This document shows, in pieces, positions 38,270-48,637 of a stretch of 64,000 nucleotides of DNA. The DNA is from Mycogone perniciosa (Eukaryota > Ascomycota > Sordariomycetes > Hypocreales > Hypocreaceae), in the NCBI GenBank assembly GCA_025331125.1, contig JAOALB010000029.1, positions 1-64,000 on the forward strand, given 5' to 3'. Position 1 is the stretch's first letter, and every line of letters starts with the position of its first letter. The translations under genes and the position numbers were made by a program. The notes under the pieces were generated by a model. That model searched no databases, was not told where the DNA came from, and saw only the letters and a list, made by a program, of their open reading frames with translations.

Positions 38270-38560
38270 CAGGCTGTTAGCTGCTTTTACGCCAAATCGC
38301 GAGATCATATACAGGCCGAATCGACATTCAATTCCCTGGCTGGAGCACCTAATCTTTTTCATGGCATTTAAAGCATTCGGGATCTTCCTTATCGCAGCGC
38401 ACACAGTGCACGCAACACTCCAAGCATCCTTCGCCAGTCGACGGTTAATCAGTCCCAGACTCCCACTCCAGGCGATCTCGGAAGGGTTATACAAACTATT
38501 ATTCCTCTTGGCTAGTGGTATCTTGAACGCAGCACCTGATTTGGCTTTACCATAGACATA
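38270..38560 (-). pseudogene. Zn2Cys6 transcription-factor remnant with transition-type damage
   Basis: The minus strand from 38,429 to 38,349 translates as G-CLECCVHCVRCDKEDPECFKCHEKD followed by TAG. The spacing C-x2-C-x6-C-x6-C-x2-C is exactly the first five cysteines of a fungal Zn2Cys6 binuclear cluster. The residues VRCDK-(x)2-P-(x)-C-(x)2-C are the textbook core. Positions normally Arg/Lys between Cys2 and Cys3 read Cys, His and Cys, each one CGN-to-TGN or CGN-to-CAN transition from Arg. The next codons are TAG, then TGA a few codons on. The neighbouring frame continues with GIECRFGLYMISR, which could hold the sixth Cys, implying a frameshift too. No intact regulator remains. Confidence 0.65.
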
Positions 38561-39291
38561 AAAAAGACATATTAGTACTCACTAAAGCACCCACTCCGAC
38601 GGACTTTGCTAGCAAATGGTTCAATATTGTGATGGTGGTCAAATGTCGTAGTGTAATCCTTGCATGTTGGATGGAGACGAAATACGAAGGTGAGTTACTG
38701 CTATCAAATGGTCGTCTAGCGCGATAATTCCGTTACTCCCCAATCGGCAGTTTAAATAATACATTCAGATCTGCTTGTTCTCAAGCAAAGTGTGCGGAAC
38801 CATGTTATACCCACTGTACTGTCCATGTGGCGCAAACTACATGAAGTTTTCGTACAGAAGTTTCTCACTAAAGTGATTTCTAAGATAGGGGCTACAGTTT
38901 CGCGATTATCATTTATTTAATTTCCTATGAACGCCACGATCGTGCAGGTGGGTTGTATTAGTTGTCCGAACTTTGCAGGCTATTACGACCATGATTTTCG
39001 TCACCATTATATATGTTGAATTCGCTATCAGAAGAAATCAATATCACATCATTAAGAGTTCACACCTGTCGAGTCAAGCTACAGCCTCGCCTTCTTTCTA
39101 GTAAAGGCTGTTACAGGAGACAAAGGGGGCTGCATATGGCAGTTGATTCTGCCCAAGGGCGTAAAGTGTCAAGTGTTCGCAGTTATCTATACACGCCACA
39201 ACTGAATCGGGATACACTTACGGAGTACCGCACATCGACTTGGAAAAGTTATGATTGTAATGCTAACATTACCTGTGGGTGTATACTTTAT
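38561..39291. other. Non-coding decay zone
   Basis: Normal base composition, short overlapping frames only, no motif recognised. A 95-codon plus frame (39,013-39,300) runs into the inverted-repeat element and has no family signature, so it is not called. TACGGAGTA-type motifs begin here (39,220). Confidence 0.55.
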
Positions 39292-39556
39292 GAACACTAA
39301 CTAAAAGGACTTCGCCTTTTAGTTAGCCACAATCTCCGAGCCACCACAATAATACCCTGGTCACTCATATAAAATTGGTGGTCAGCCAAGTACTCCGTAC
39401 ATTTACGGTTTTTTCAAAAATCATCAATTTTGATTTTTGACTTAAGCACTAGCAACTTCCTACAGGAGCCCCATATAAATCTGTTCCTGGCTGGGTATTG
39501 CGGTGGCTCGGAGATTTTGGGGCGAACTAAAAGGCGAAGTCCTTTAGTTGTTGTTC
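39292..39556. mobile_element. MITE-like element with about 60-bp inverted repeats and hairpin tips
   Basis: The left arm begins GAACA then AACTAAAAGGACTTCGCCTT. The right arm, reverse-complemented, begins GAACA then AACTAAAGGACTTCGCCTTT. Similarity continues through TAGTT(A/C)GCC, ATCTCCGAGCCACC(A/G)CAATA and ACCC. Each arm tip is itself a hairpin: in the left arm CTAAAAGG pairs with CCTTTTAG around ACTTCG. The centre holds another near-palindrome, TCAAAAATCA...TTGATTTTTGA (39,414-39,440). There is no coding capacity. The target duplication could not be fixed because the flanks extend the inverted symmetry. Confidence 0.75.
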
Positions 39557-40332
39557 ACGGAGTACGAGTATGCACCAACAGGTAGCTAAAACACCTATGC
39601 ATATAATACAGTGAGGGCTACTCGGATCCAACGGTTGCAAGCCCGTCGGCCTTTTGGCTTAGTCTGCTTCGTAAAATAATCCGCACTTTCGCTCGGGGCT
39701 TAGGCATCTAGCGAAGCTTTTATAAAACAGCTACATACTCGTAATGTGAAATGGTTAAAGATGCCTTATTAGACGGAAATTAAGATGGATGTTAGCTGGT
39801 TTACTTCTCTCGTATTCTTAATCTGCATTCTGTTTGTATGGAAGGAATACTGTCAACATCTCATCTCCCCTCTCAAGTGCCGTTAAAGAACCCTTAGGGC
39901 CTACTTGTATTCTTTTAGTAATTCCACAAGAATATCTCGATGACTCTGTTGAAAAATGCAACTTGACTAGAGTTTAGCTCTGAAAAATGAAAAGGAAAGA
40001 AAACTACCTCTGTATCCCGCACTAAATTTCATTTATAAGCGGATGAAGCTTTACCAAGTTCAGGCCTACTGCGCCCGCCCGCTTATTAAGTAGTCCGACT
40101 TGCCCATCCACTTGAGTCAGTGCTTTGCCACTAGATCCGTACGAGAGTCGGACTTAAACACCCGTGGCTTAAGCTACTGACTAGCAGTTGATAATACACC
40201 ATACTCGTAGGCAAAGATGCCGACCTTGATGACTGTCGCCCTTTGTTTAAATTGTGATGCCTCTTCCCGATGTGACCAGTATCTGGCTAAACTTCTTGTC
40301 ATTCATTTATCTTGACCCATACTTTATTTCCA
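39557..40332. other. Intergenic region upstream of the membrane-protein gene
   Basis: No open frame with recognisable content. It presumably contains the promoter of the gene starting at 40,333; no clear TATA or other element stands out. Confidence 0.5.
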
Positions 40333-41913
40333 ATGATTACACTTCTCTCTCCCAATTTTGTTCTCCAAGAGGTTACCGAAGATGACCTCGCTCTTGCTTC
40401 GCTGACATGGGGCTTCACAATCGGCTTCGGATGGCTCACCACTTGGACAGCCGTGAAACAAACAAAACTTATTTACCAGAAACGCGGCCTTCAAGTATTC
40501 CGCAATGCCTATGTTTGGATGATTTGGCTCGAGATTCTTGTATGCCTGATCTTCAGCATTATCTGTTGGTTGTACTTGAGAGGCATAATTGCCCCGAGGT
40601 AAGCGTTGATTTCCTTTGTGTTAGCTTATTCCTCCTCATACACGGCGATATGGCTACCGATGCCTGCTGGTGAGAGCAGTTGAGTGTGCGAGAAGGAAAC
40701 TCTTGGTGATTTAACGTTTGAAGGAGGTGCTAAATATTGAGTCTTCTAGTTTCGCATTCTACTTTTGCATTCGTAAGTAATCCATAAACACCCTCAGTCG
40801 CCAAAAATAAGATAATAACCTCCATAGTTACTACATGGGCACTTCAAGTGAGTATGCTCTACTTACCCTTCCGAAGTCTATCAATGATTCCAACCATTTT
40901 AGGTTCAATTTCTTCTTCAGATTATCATCAATCGTTGCTCTATCCTTCTCGCAGATCCTAAAAAGGCATACCGTCTTAAGATCGGTGTTGCAATCTTAAT
41001 CACAGCCGTTAATATCTCGGTCTACAATATTTGGATCCCCGCTCGTCTCCAGATCTCAGATAGATATATCTGGATCAACGAGTGGTGGGACCGTTGCGAG
41101 AAGGTGATCTACCTTCTTGTCGATGCCGCACTCAATTTCTATTTCATCCGCGTTGTTCAACAGAACCTAGTGTCAAACGGCCTGTTCAAGTATAAAGGTT
41201 TAGTCAGGTTCAATATGTGCATCGTCGGATTCTCTCTCAGTATGGATGTCCTTATTATCTCTATGATGAGCTTAAAGAACACATTCGTGTAAGTCAACTC
41301 CATTACATTACCCTACATCGTATGAACCGACACACCTCCAAAGCGAGAAAAGGCGGAATATATAATTGGGGGCACTTTTGACAATGAATTCAGTTATATG
41401 CAGTTTCATCCCCTCGCTTACATAGTTAAGCTCAAGATCGAGATGTCAATGGCAGACTTGATAAGGAAAATTGCCACACAACAACAACAAGGCACTGCCG
41501 TCTCCCATGGCACTTCTGGCAACTATAGGTCAGCACGACAGGCAACTATTCCAGGTAAAAGCCCCATGGCTACGTGTAGCAGGACAAGAGTCTCAGATGG
41601 AATTCATACTAATCGCGGAGTTGGCGCAGTGTCTATCGAGTTGCATGAAGGACCAAATGGGTCAGATGCCTTCAATATACGGTCAAAGACTGACAGGGAC
41701 ACGGAGTTTCTTACTCAATCTTCATCTTCAAGCTTGCAAATGGGCGTAGCTATTTATGCCGCGGAAGACAATCGCATCGACGTCGACGCTGCGACAGTCA
41801 ATCATGGGGACAGCACATATAGTGTTGCAGACAGCTTCTACGAGCACGGATCGGCAAAGAAGGACGATGACGAAAGACAGCTGAGGTACAAGCAGATGGA
41901 GGATAAGATGTAA
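40333..41913 (+). CDS. Multi-spanning fungal membrane protein of unknown function
   Basis: Five exons give 404 residues: 40,333-40,598, 40,750-40,772, 40,828-40,847, 40,903-41,288 and 41,394-41,913, all with GT-AG borders and continuous frame. The two tiny exons encode F-A-F-Y-F-C-I and T-T-W-A-L-Q, completing a membrane span. About seven hydrophobic helices occupy roughly residues 20-300: W-L-T-T-W region, ILVCLIFSIICWLYL, FAFYFCILTTWAL, IGVAILITAVNI, VIYLLVDAALNFYFI and MCIVGFSLSMDVLII. Between them lie conserved-looking polar loops (NAYVWMIWLE, IWIPARLQISDRYIW). The last 110 residues are hydrophilic, Ser/Gly-rich and likely cytoplasmic. ATG at 40,333 is the first usable start; an upstream in-frame TTG is ignored. 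The layout resembles uncharacterised integral membrane proteins common in Pezizomycotina; no substrate or role is inferred. It sits intact between a pseudogene and a LINE. Confidence 0.8.
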
Positions 41914-42522
41914 ATGATGATATGGACAAGCGCTGGTCGTTTTCTAGACCCCGCGAGCCGATATGGTCGTAATCGTGCTACTGTCAAGTTAATAATGCTT
42001 ATTACTGGCCCGAACCCTTACCATGCCCAAGATTTATAGTGTGGCCAGTCTTTATAATATCTAATATCTATTAAATTGAGTGGTAATTCGCTTCTTGAGT
42101 CCATCCCCTACATTTCTCCGAGCCATTACTAGGGAGCCTATTGCTGAGTTTGACAATAAAATAACTGTGCTGTTCCTCTCATTAGATTTCACACATGCAG
42201 TTCTTGCTCCTTATTTACGCCATACGACTAAGGAAGGCACCAGGAGACGGAAGTGAGGATAGTATTAAACCCTAACAAGTTTGTATATATATATATGTTG
42301 TCTCCTTAAGCTGTATGACCTGTCTGACGGGGAGTCGCGAATCACTCGATCTAAAAGCTTACAGCCCATACTCCGGAGGTTACCAGGCAATTCATTGGTT
42401 GGCATTTACCATAACCTCGTACTAGAAGGGTGAACCCGATGGCTTAGCCAGGTACAAAAAGCTGGGCTATGATAATATCACCGATATCGGAACTCCACCA
42501 GGATGTGGTCACCACGCGTATG
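41914..42522. other. Intergenic, 3' flank of the membrane-protein gene
   Basis: No gene seen. It contains a short TA microsatellite near 42,283-42,295. The sequence up to 42,536 is the target region of the LINE insertion. Confidence 0.5.
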
Positions 42523-42536
42523 CTCGTAAAAACGGT
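42523..42536. repeat. LINE target-site duplication, left copy
   Basis: CTCGTAAAAACGGT here is repeated exactly at 43,321-43,334, flanking the LINE fragment. Confidence 0.8.
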
Positions 42537-43320
42537 TTATTTGTTTATTTGTTTTATTATTTACATCCATTAAGTAAACTCGTTACAGAAATCCCTTATG
42601 GGCAATAGGACGTCAGGAGCCGGCGGCTTGCGCCGCTGTTCGCTGAGTTTCGATTTATAAAGGAAAGAGGGTCAATCTGGGAGGACTATAAGGGTCCGCT
42701 TCCTCCACTAATTTCCGGAAGGCCTTGTTTCCTGTAAATCCGAGTAGGTAAGAGAGGGGTGGGATGTCTAGAAGGAAAGGCCTAACCATTCTGCATTCCG
42801 CGAAGTGGCCTTATCTCCTTGGTTCGCCCCACTTGCAGACAGACTCTCTGTCGTGTCCGAAGCGCTCATGGTACTCCTGGAAGTCCCCAGGTCCTGATCT
42901 TTCCGCCAGGAGCCTGTGGAGGATGGGGCGTGGGAGCTTGAGTTCCCGGGGGGGGCCGAGTCCCCACCGTCCATAGCCCTCCGGGGTCCTGCTAAGCTAA
43001 TCCCGCTCCCTGACCTCCGCAACTTCTTCTTTGATCCATCTTCTGATGTGTGTGATCGTAGCCCAGTTCTGTAGCGCGGCGGGGAGGGCCGCGCCTTGTT
43101 TGGCCAAGCGGTCGGCCTGTTCGTTGCCCATGATGTCCTCGTGTCCTGAAACCCACGAGACGAAAGTCCTGCAGGGCGAGATGCTCTGTGCTAGTTTCTG
43201 GAAGCGTATGTACGCTCCCGTCGACAACCGAAGAGTTGTCCAGGAAGAGGAAGGCTGTTTGAATCGTGCGGTCTTCCTCTACGCGTCCAGCCACTAGCTC
43301 CATGGCCTTCAGGGCGGCCT
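42537..43320 (-). mobile_element. 5'-truncated LINE (Tad/I-type), RNase H and C-terminal zinc knuckle
   Basis: The minus strand encodes an RNase H domain, V-S-W-V-S-G-H-E-D-I-M-G-N-E-Q-A-D-R-L-A-K-Q-G-A (about 43,105-43,178). This is the C-terminal RNase H signature of I/Tad-clade non-LTR elements. Upstream F-L-F-L-D-N-S-S-V-V-D-G (about 43,220-43,260) lies in a different frame, so a frameshift separates them. Further on come H-E-R-F-G-H-D, C-K-W-G-E-P-R-R-Q-G-H-F-A-E-C, a Cys/His motif typical of LINE ends. The 3' end is an A-rich tail (reverse complement of TTTATTTGTTTATTTGTTTT, 42,537-42,556). A 14-bp target duplication flanks the copy, so this is one 784-bp insertion truncated in RNase H. 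Confidence 0.85.
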
Positions 43321-43334
43321 CTCGTAAAAACGGT
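43321..43334. repeat. LINE target-site duplication, right copy
   Basis: Exact match to 42,523-42,536. It lies at the 5' side of the truncated minus-strand LINE. Confidence 0.8.
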
Positions 43335-44741
43335 ACCAGTATTAGCTCTATTTTAATTGTGGGTAGAGGATCAAACGGTGACAAGCGTCTTAGTGGTTCA
43401 TTGACCCCCAAAAACGGAATCATGTGACTGTCAATTTAGAGTCTTGGGATGCAAAAAAATGGAAGACATTAAACTCAAGAAAAGAGCGTGACGGGACCCC
43501 GAATTTCCCACTACCTATGGTCGTATATGCCTGGTGATGGGTTCAGGAAAATTATATTGACTCCTACAGTGCGACCAAGTCCAACACTCTCCTAGGTGTC
43601 AAGACGTCGGATAATGCGGACGAGGTGGAAAACTCTGTTGAAGTTGAAACGAAGGAAATTGCGATATAGAACTCGAGGAGGAGCTAAAGATATAGAATAG
43701 AGGAACGTGACGCGTTCTAGATATACTATAAAGTGGCTGGCGAGGAAACTGTTAGAGATATAGGGGGATAATTCTAAGGATATTGACAAGAGAGATGAAT
43801 AAAGCAGGAATTCAGGTGCCCTTCGACCGTATAGTAAAATGAATGTGCTGACTATACCATCCGCTTTACGCGACACAGGAGTAGAAATGTGGAACTGATA
43901 GTAATATTCTTAACATTATTGTGGTTGACAAGGTCCGAATCTAATTACTTACTGGGTGGGTGGCCCGTTTCTAGAAGTATGACTGTAGAATCAACAACCG
44001 TCTTCCCAAGCCCCAACCGTCTATTATTTGCTCTGCATTGGTCAATATGCCTCTTGAACTCTGCCATAAGTTCAACACAGTCTTCCTCTTGAACTCATAT
44101 AGAGTTCAGGGCTATGCAGGACCAACCTTACACTTACATATAAAATTCGATATAGTCTGATCTTGTTAAACGACGGGATAAGAGGCCTATCCAATTCCTG
44201 GATATAGATAATGTCAAAAGACCTAATAAATATGATAGAGATGGTGACAAAAATGATCTCATCGTTTGGCCATTCGCATTGGCAGAGTAGGTAAGAGCCG
44301 GCAAGACGCCAATTGCCTTTGATGAGGCCTGGTACAGGAAAAAAATGCAAATACTTGCATTGATAAGTGTCAGAGACACAGGAGCAAGGAGAGTGAAGGA
44401 GTCTGGGAAGGACCCGAGTCACAATGTAGCTGGGGCCTAACAGTCAAGGAGCAGTTAGGTGGCTGTATTGATCTCTGATTTTCCTTCTATCTTGGGGGTA
44501 AGTGTCCTTCTTTACCTATCCTTCTCTAGTCACATAATCCGGACTAGGGGCCGAGGCCCATAGTAGTATCACTGCTACTTTGCCTCTTTTGGGCACCTGG
44601 CAGTAGTGCTAGAAGTTAAGTCCTTATTTACCAATATCTATCTCAAAGCAGTCTATATCATATGCGTCCGACCAAACCACACCCAATTATCCGGAAATAA
44701 ATCCAACCGAGAGCAAATCATTACATCCATCGACTCTACCT
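43335..44741. other. Intergenic, no gene recognised
   Basis: Several 60-116-codon frames overlap on both strands without motifs; the minus-strand frames at 44,072-44,422 and 43,592-43,876 look random. The last part is the 3' flank of the sterol methyltransferase. Confidence 0.5.
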
Positions 44742-46022
44742 TCAAGCTATTGGCTTCTTTCCAACCATCAGATACATCGGCGTAAAAAGCCTATCCTTTC
44801 CGCCCTTAACCAGCGCATCCGCCGCTTGGCCTAACCTCTCTGCTGTCGCCTTCGTTCCTGAAGGTGCGATATAGAGCAGCTCCAGCAAGCCCATGAATGC
44901 ATGAGAAACTCCCCTGCCAAATTTGTTCATCCTCAAGACTGTCAATGTATCCCAAACCGTCTGGGCATACCGCAAGTCAGTGCCCAACGGCCAGTACCAC
45001 GGCGAGGGACAATCGTCATCAGCGGCGAGATCTTGGTGGATTTGGAGCTCGAAGCCCGCGGCTTCGAAGGCGGAGACGCCTTCCGATATTTTAAACAGTT
45101 GTGCAATGCCATCGCCTTGTTCGATGTCAAGACGGAGCTGACGGTGGGTCATATTGCTGTTGTCATATTCGTCCGTCATGAGCCATTCGTAGACACCAAA
45201 GACACCACCAGGCTTCAGCACACGGAATATCTCACTATAAACGTCTTTAAGCGAGGGTGCATGGCAGGTTGCTTCGATCGCATAAACGGCGTCGAATGAG
45301 TTGTCAGGAAATGGCATGTTCTGTTGGAGTGCATTTAATCAGCCGATGATCACACCGCAGTCAGAATCAAAGGAGCAAGCAGTGGTACTTACCATGAAGT
45401 CGCCTTGTACAAACTCAAGTCTATGAGACAGCCTTTCCTTCGCGGCGTAATTACTGGCCCGCTTGACTTGATACTCGTTAAGGTTCAGTCCAGTGACATG
45501 ACAGCCCGTGAACTTGACAATCTCGCGCGCTGGGCCCCCAACACCACAGCCAACATCAAGGACCTTCATGCCACTCTTGATGCCTATGCTACTCGCCAGA
45601 AAGTGCTCATGGCGAGCCATGGCTCGATAGAAGTTCTCGCCATAGGCGAAACGGCAGATGTGAAACGATTCACCCCAAGCATACTCGTAAATATCGGTCG
45701 CCAAGTTGTAATACCTACGAACAAAGGAAAACTTAGCGACCTCGGAGTTGATAGAAAAAGGATTAAAAGGGAGTGGTCAAACATACTGTCTGGTCAGACT
45801 GGAGTAATTATCTGTGCGAGATTGTCGATCGGCGTCCGTCTCCTCTTCAACCTTTTTGTCGAAATGCCCGAAGTATTCGTCCATAGCAGCCTTGTGCGCT
45901 GCCTTGTCTTTGTTCACCATGGCTCGGAGTCCGCCCTGGGATTTTGACGAGTTGCCATGGAGAATACTGTCAAAAGCATTGTTTCTTGCCTGATCGGCTG
46001 GGAGAAGTGCTTGGCTGCTCAT
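44742..46022 (-). CDS. erg6: Sterol C-24 methyltransferase (Erg6 family)
   Basis: Three exons give 378 residues, the usual Erg6 length: 46,022-45,787, 45,714-45,393 and 45,320-44,742, with introns of 72 nt each and GTATGT/GTAAGT donors. The enzyme transfers a methyl group from S-adenosylmethionine to C-24 of the sterol side chain in ergosterol synthesis, at the endoplasmic reticulum and lipid droplets. Visible signatures are [14 protein letters not shown] (about 87-101), SAM motif [12 protein letters not shown] (130-140), [22 protein letters not shown], and the late FRVLKPGG region. ATG at 46,022 gives the family-like start; an upstream in-frame ATG at 46,124 adds 34 residues without similarity. 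Met-for-usual-aromatic differences are minor and no catalytic motif is missing. Whether this is the main Erg6 or a paralogue cannot be told from one locus. Confidence 0.92.
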
Positions 46023-48637
46023 TGTGAGGTTTCGAGAAGTATAGGGAGGAGAGAATGAGAGAGAAATGGTGTGAGGGCTGAGAGTTTTTAGGAATGATAA
46101 AACTGATTGGATCTGAGCACACAAGAATTATCCAGAGGGAGAAGTCTTGATTTATAGAACGACATTTCTAGACATAATCACTTGCATCGTACTCGTAGAT
46201 ATCAGGCGTGTACGAATGTTCAAGCGAAAACTTGGCAGTTCCGAATACGAATGCGCTAATACGCGTACTTGTCCTGCCACCCTCAGCTCGCCAACATCAA
46301 ACTCCAATTTCCCGCTCTAAAGCGGGGTCGATCTAGATAGTGCCTACTATTGTGGGATCGAATACGCGTATCCTTATGACATCAAGGGCAATGTGGTTTC
46401 AAGCTGGACCAGTCACTGCCATGATTGGACCATGGACGAATCCCACATATTCCGTGCGATCCTTCAGTAATCACCAAGCCCCGAAAGCCCACTGTTGTTA
46501 CTAAGTAGTGGTATGAGCCAATACTCCTTTATTCGTATTCTTGATCGGACGTGAGAAAACCAGCCGCGCTCTCTTGGAATATCTCCCAGCCTTATCTCCT
46601 ACGCATAGCCGAGCAGTAGCCGGACACTGATACCTAGAATGTATTTTGCAATTGAAAGACACTTTTACGCTATACGATATCTTATTTTGTATCGGCCCTA
46701 TCCTCTTCCTGCCAAGGAATTGGCTCGAAGAAAATGCCCATGCTCAACCAGAATGACAAAGCCCATAGCCTCACGTCGCAATTGCAGGAGCTCATCTCGT
46801 TGTCAACAAGCTCGTCATTGTTTTCGGCAATAATAATTATTCAACCGCCTAGTGTTCCTATAGCTATAATAATTCACATCACACCTTCTAATATAGGCAG
46901 GGGGGGACCAATAGGGAAAACCCCACCTGCTGTAAGCTGTAAGCTCCTCATAGGCCCACAAGAATCCGCTGCCTATTCTCTTCTCCTGCTTTTGTGGCTT
47001 TCACATGCGAAGCGGTGTAAAAAGGAGTCTTTGAATGATTTTTCACATTCCAACTCCTCATTTCAAAGGGTGTTCTCCTGGTCAAGCGGAAGGCCACCTT
47101 GCGTGGCATCACCGCCTAAATCCCAAATCCCGGTCGAATCTCCTTTGGCCTTCATGCCCAGAAAACCTGATTGAGCAGAAGTTCAAGATAAACATGGGGT
47201 GTGTGGGGAGCCTAAAATCATCGAATCCTTTCTTCCAAAATTTCACATAACATGGGGTTGCATATTCTGGAGTAAACATCATGAATCGGAGCTGATGGTT
47301 TGGAAGAAAAATTCTATTATCGATGCCATTTTATTTCAAAAAGCTGTGTCGTATTCATCACCATTTCCCATGATTCTTTGTGTTTTGTTACTTCCATTCA
47401 CTCATCGGCGGTTTTGCTTTCTTCTTCACACCGGCTTTGTCCCATTGTGCAGAGGAATGCAATGGACCGCATAACATTGGCTCACATGCTCCAGAAATTC
47501 AGTGCTCGGCCACCGTCGCTTACCTAGATGTATGGCTACTTCGTTTGCTTTTAGCCCGGGGGATCAGGAGGTGAGCAGGTTCTCCAAAGGACCTTGCATC
47601 CTCGACACAGTATCCCATAGGCTGGCTATCCCCAGCTTCAGTCGGCCAAGGAAATTATATGACTGTCATGCCACAAATGATGTAGATCTTCTCACCGATA
47701 AGCAGTGATTCCAGCTCCTCACAAGTGATGACCTGGTAGGGGCTCTAAAGATACCTTGTGGCGGCAGTGGAGAAAACACGTCATTCGTTGCTTTTTGCTC
47801 TCATTGTAGTATTCCTCCAGGGGTAGCACAGTAAGCTTTTATAAAATAAATGCCGCTTTACTACTTGCTCTGGGCTGACGAGTTGACATGCGATCGTATC
47901 TGTGGTGTGAGGCATCGAGACTTTATTCTTGCCCCTCGAGCCGCTTGCCGGTCATAGCAAAGAACTTCTTGGCAATAGATGAGCTGAATTTACGGAAATA
48001 TGAGTTGTAAGACATTGACAGGCGGAAAATCCTTTCGCGTGTTGGTAGCAATAGGAACCTGATTCGCACATGAGTAGTATCCCAGGAACCTTGTATTTCT
48101 CTATGAAGTCAAGAATTCTGGTATGTTCCATTATCTTGATGTATGCTGCGAGATTTCCATAACTTCATGTCCTTTGAGGGTCGCTTGAGAAGGCCGTGAT
48201 AGAGACTGGTAATCGGCAAGGCTCGACGTCTCTAACAGCAGCTGCTGAGGGAACACTTCAATTAGGTCGCTGCACCCTTTACATTTTTTTCTTGTCATTT
48301 TTTTACAATTCGACTTGGGCATATGTGCTCACCGCAAACGAAGTGGACCGTAACATAGTTTGCAATTCACAGTAAAAGTGTGGACGTATGTTGGGATAAG
48401 ATATGTATGGGTAGCTATGTAAAACTATGTAACTTTGTAGACAAAATACTTGGCCACAAACCAGTGAACATGTACAAGAACCAAAATATACAAGAAGAAT
48501 AAATATGAATCGCTTTCGGGGTAAGAAAGGCCAAAAATTATATTTACCTGGGGGCCACGCTGTGCTCTCGGAAGAAATACCGTCAAAGAAGACGACGGCC
48601 ATGTTCAGAAGAGGGAGGATGAGTCGCCTCATCCTCC
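46023..48637. other. Intergenic, 2.6 kb without a supported gene
   Basis: The start is the divergent promoter of the sterol methyltransferase. The frames at 46,639-47,708 are short, overlapping and without motifs. A minus-strand reading near 48,130-47,940 (starts M-E-H-T-R-I-L-D-F-I-E-K-Y) looks protein-like for about 35 residues but ends quickly; it may be a gene relic. No RNA gene or repeat was recognised. Confidence 0.5.

Noticed and set aside
43031..43297. Plus-strand frame opposite the LINE
   Set aside because: Shadow of the RNase H coding strand.
46639..47708. Chain of plus-strand frames
   Set aside because: Short, mutually overlapping frames without shared splice signals, motifs or signal peptides.
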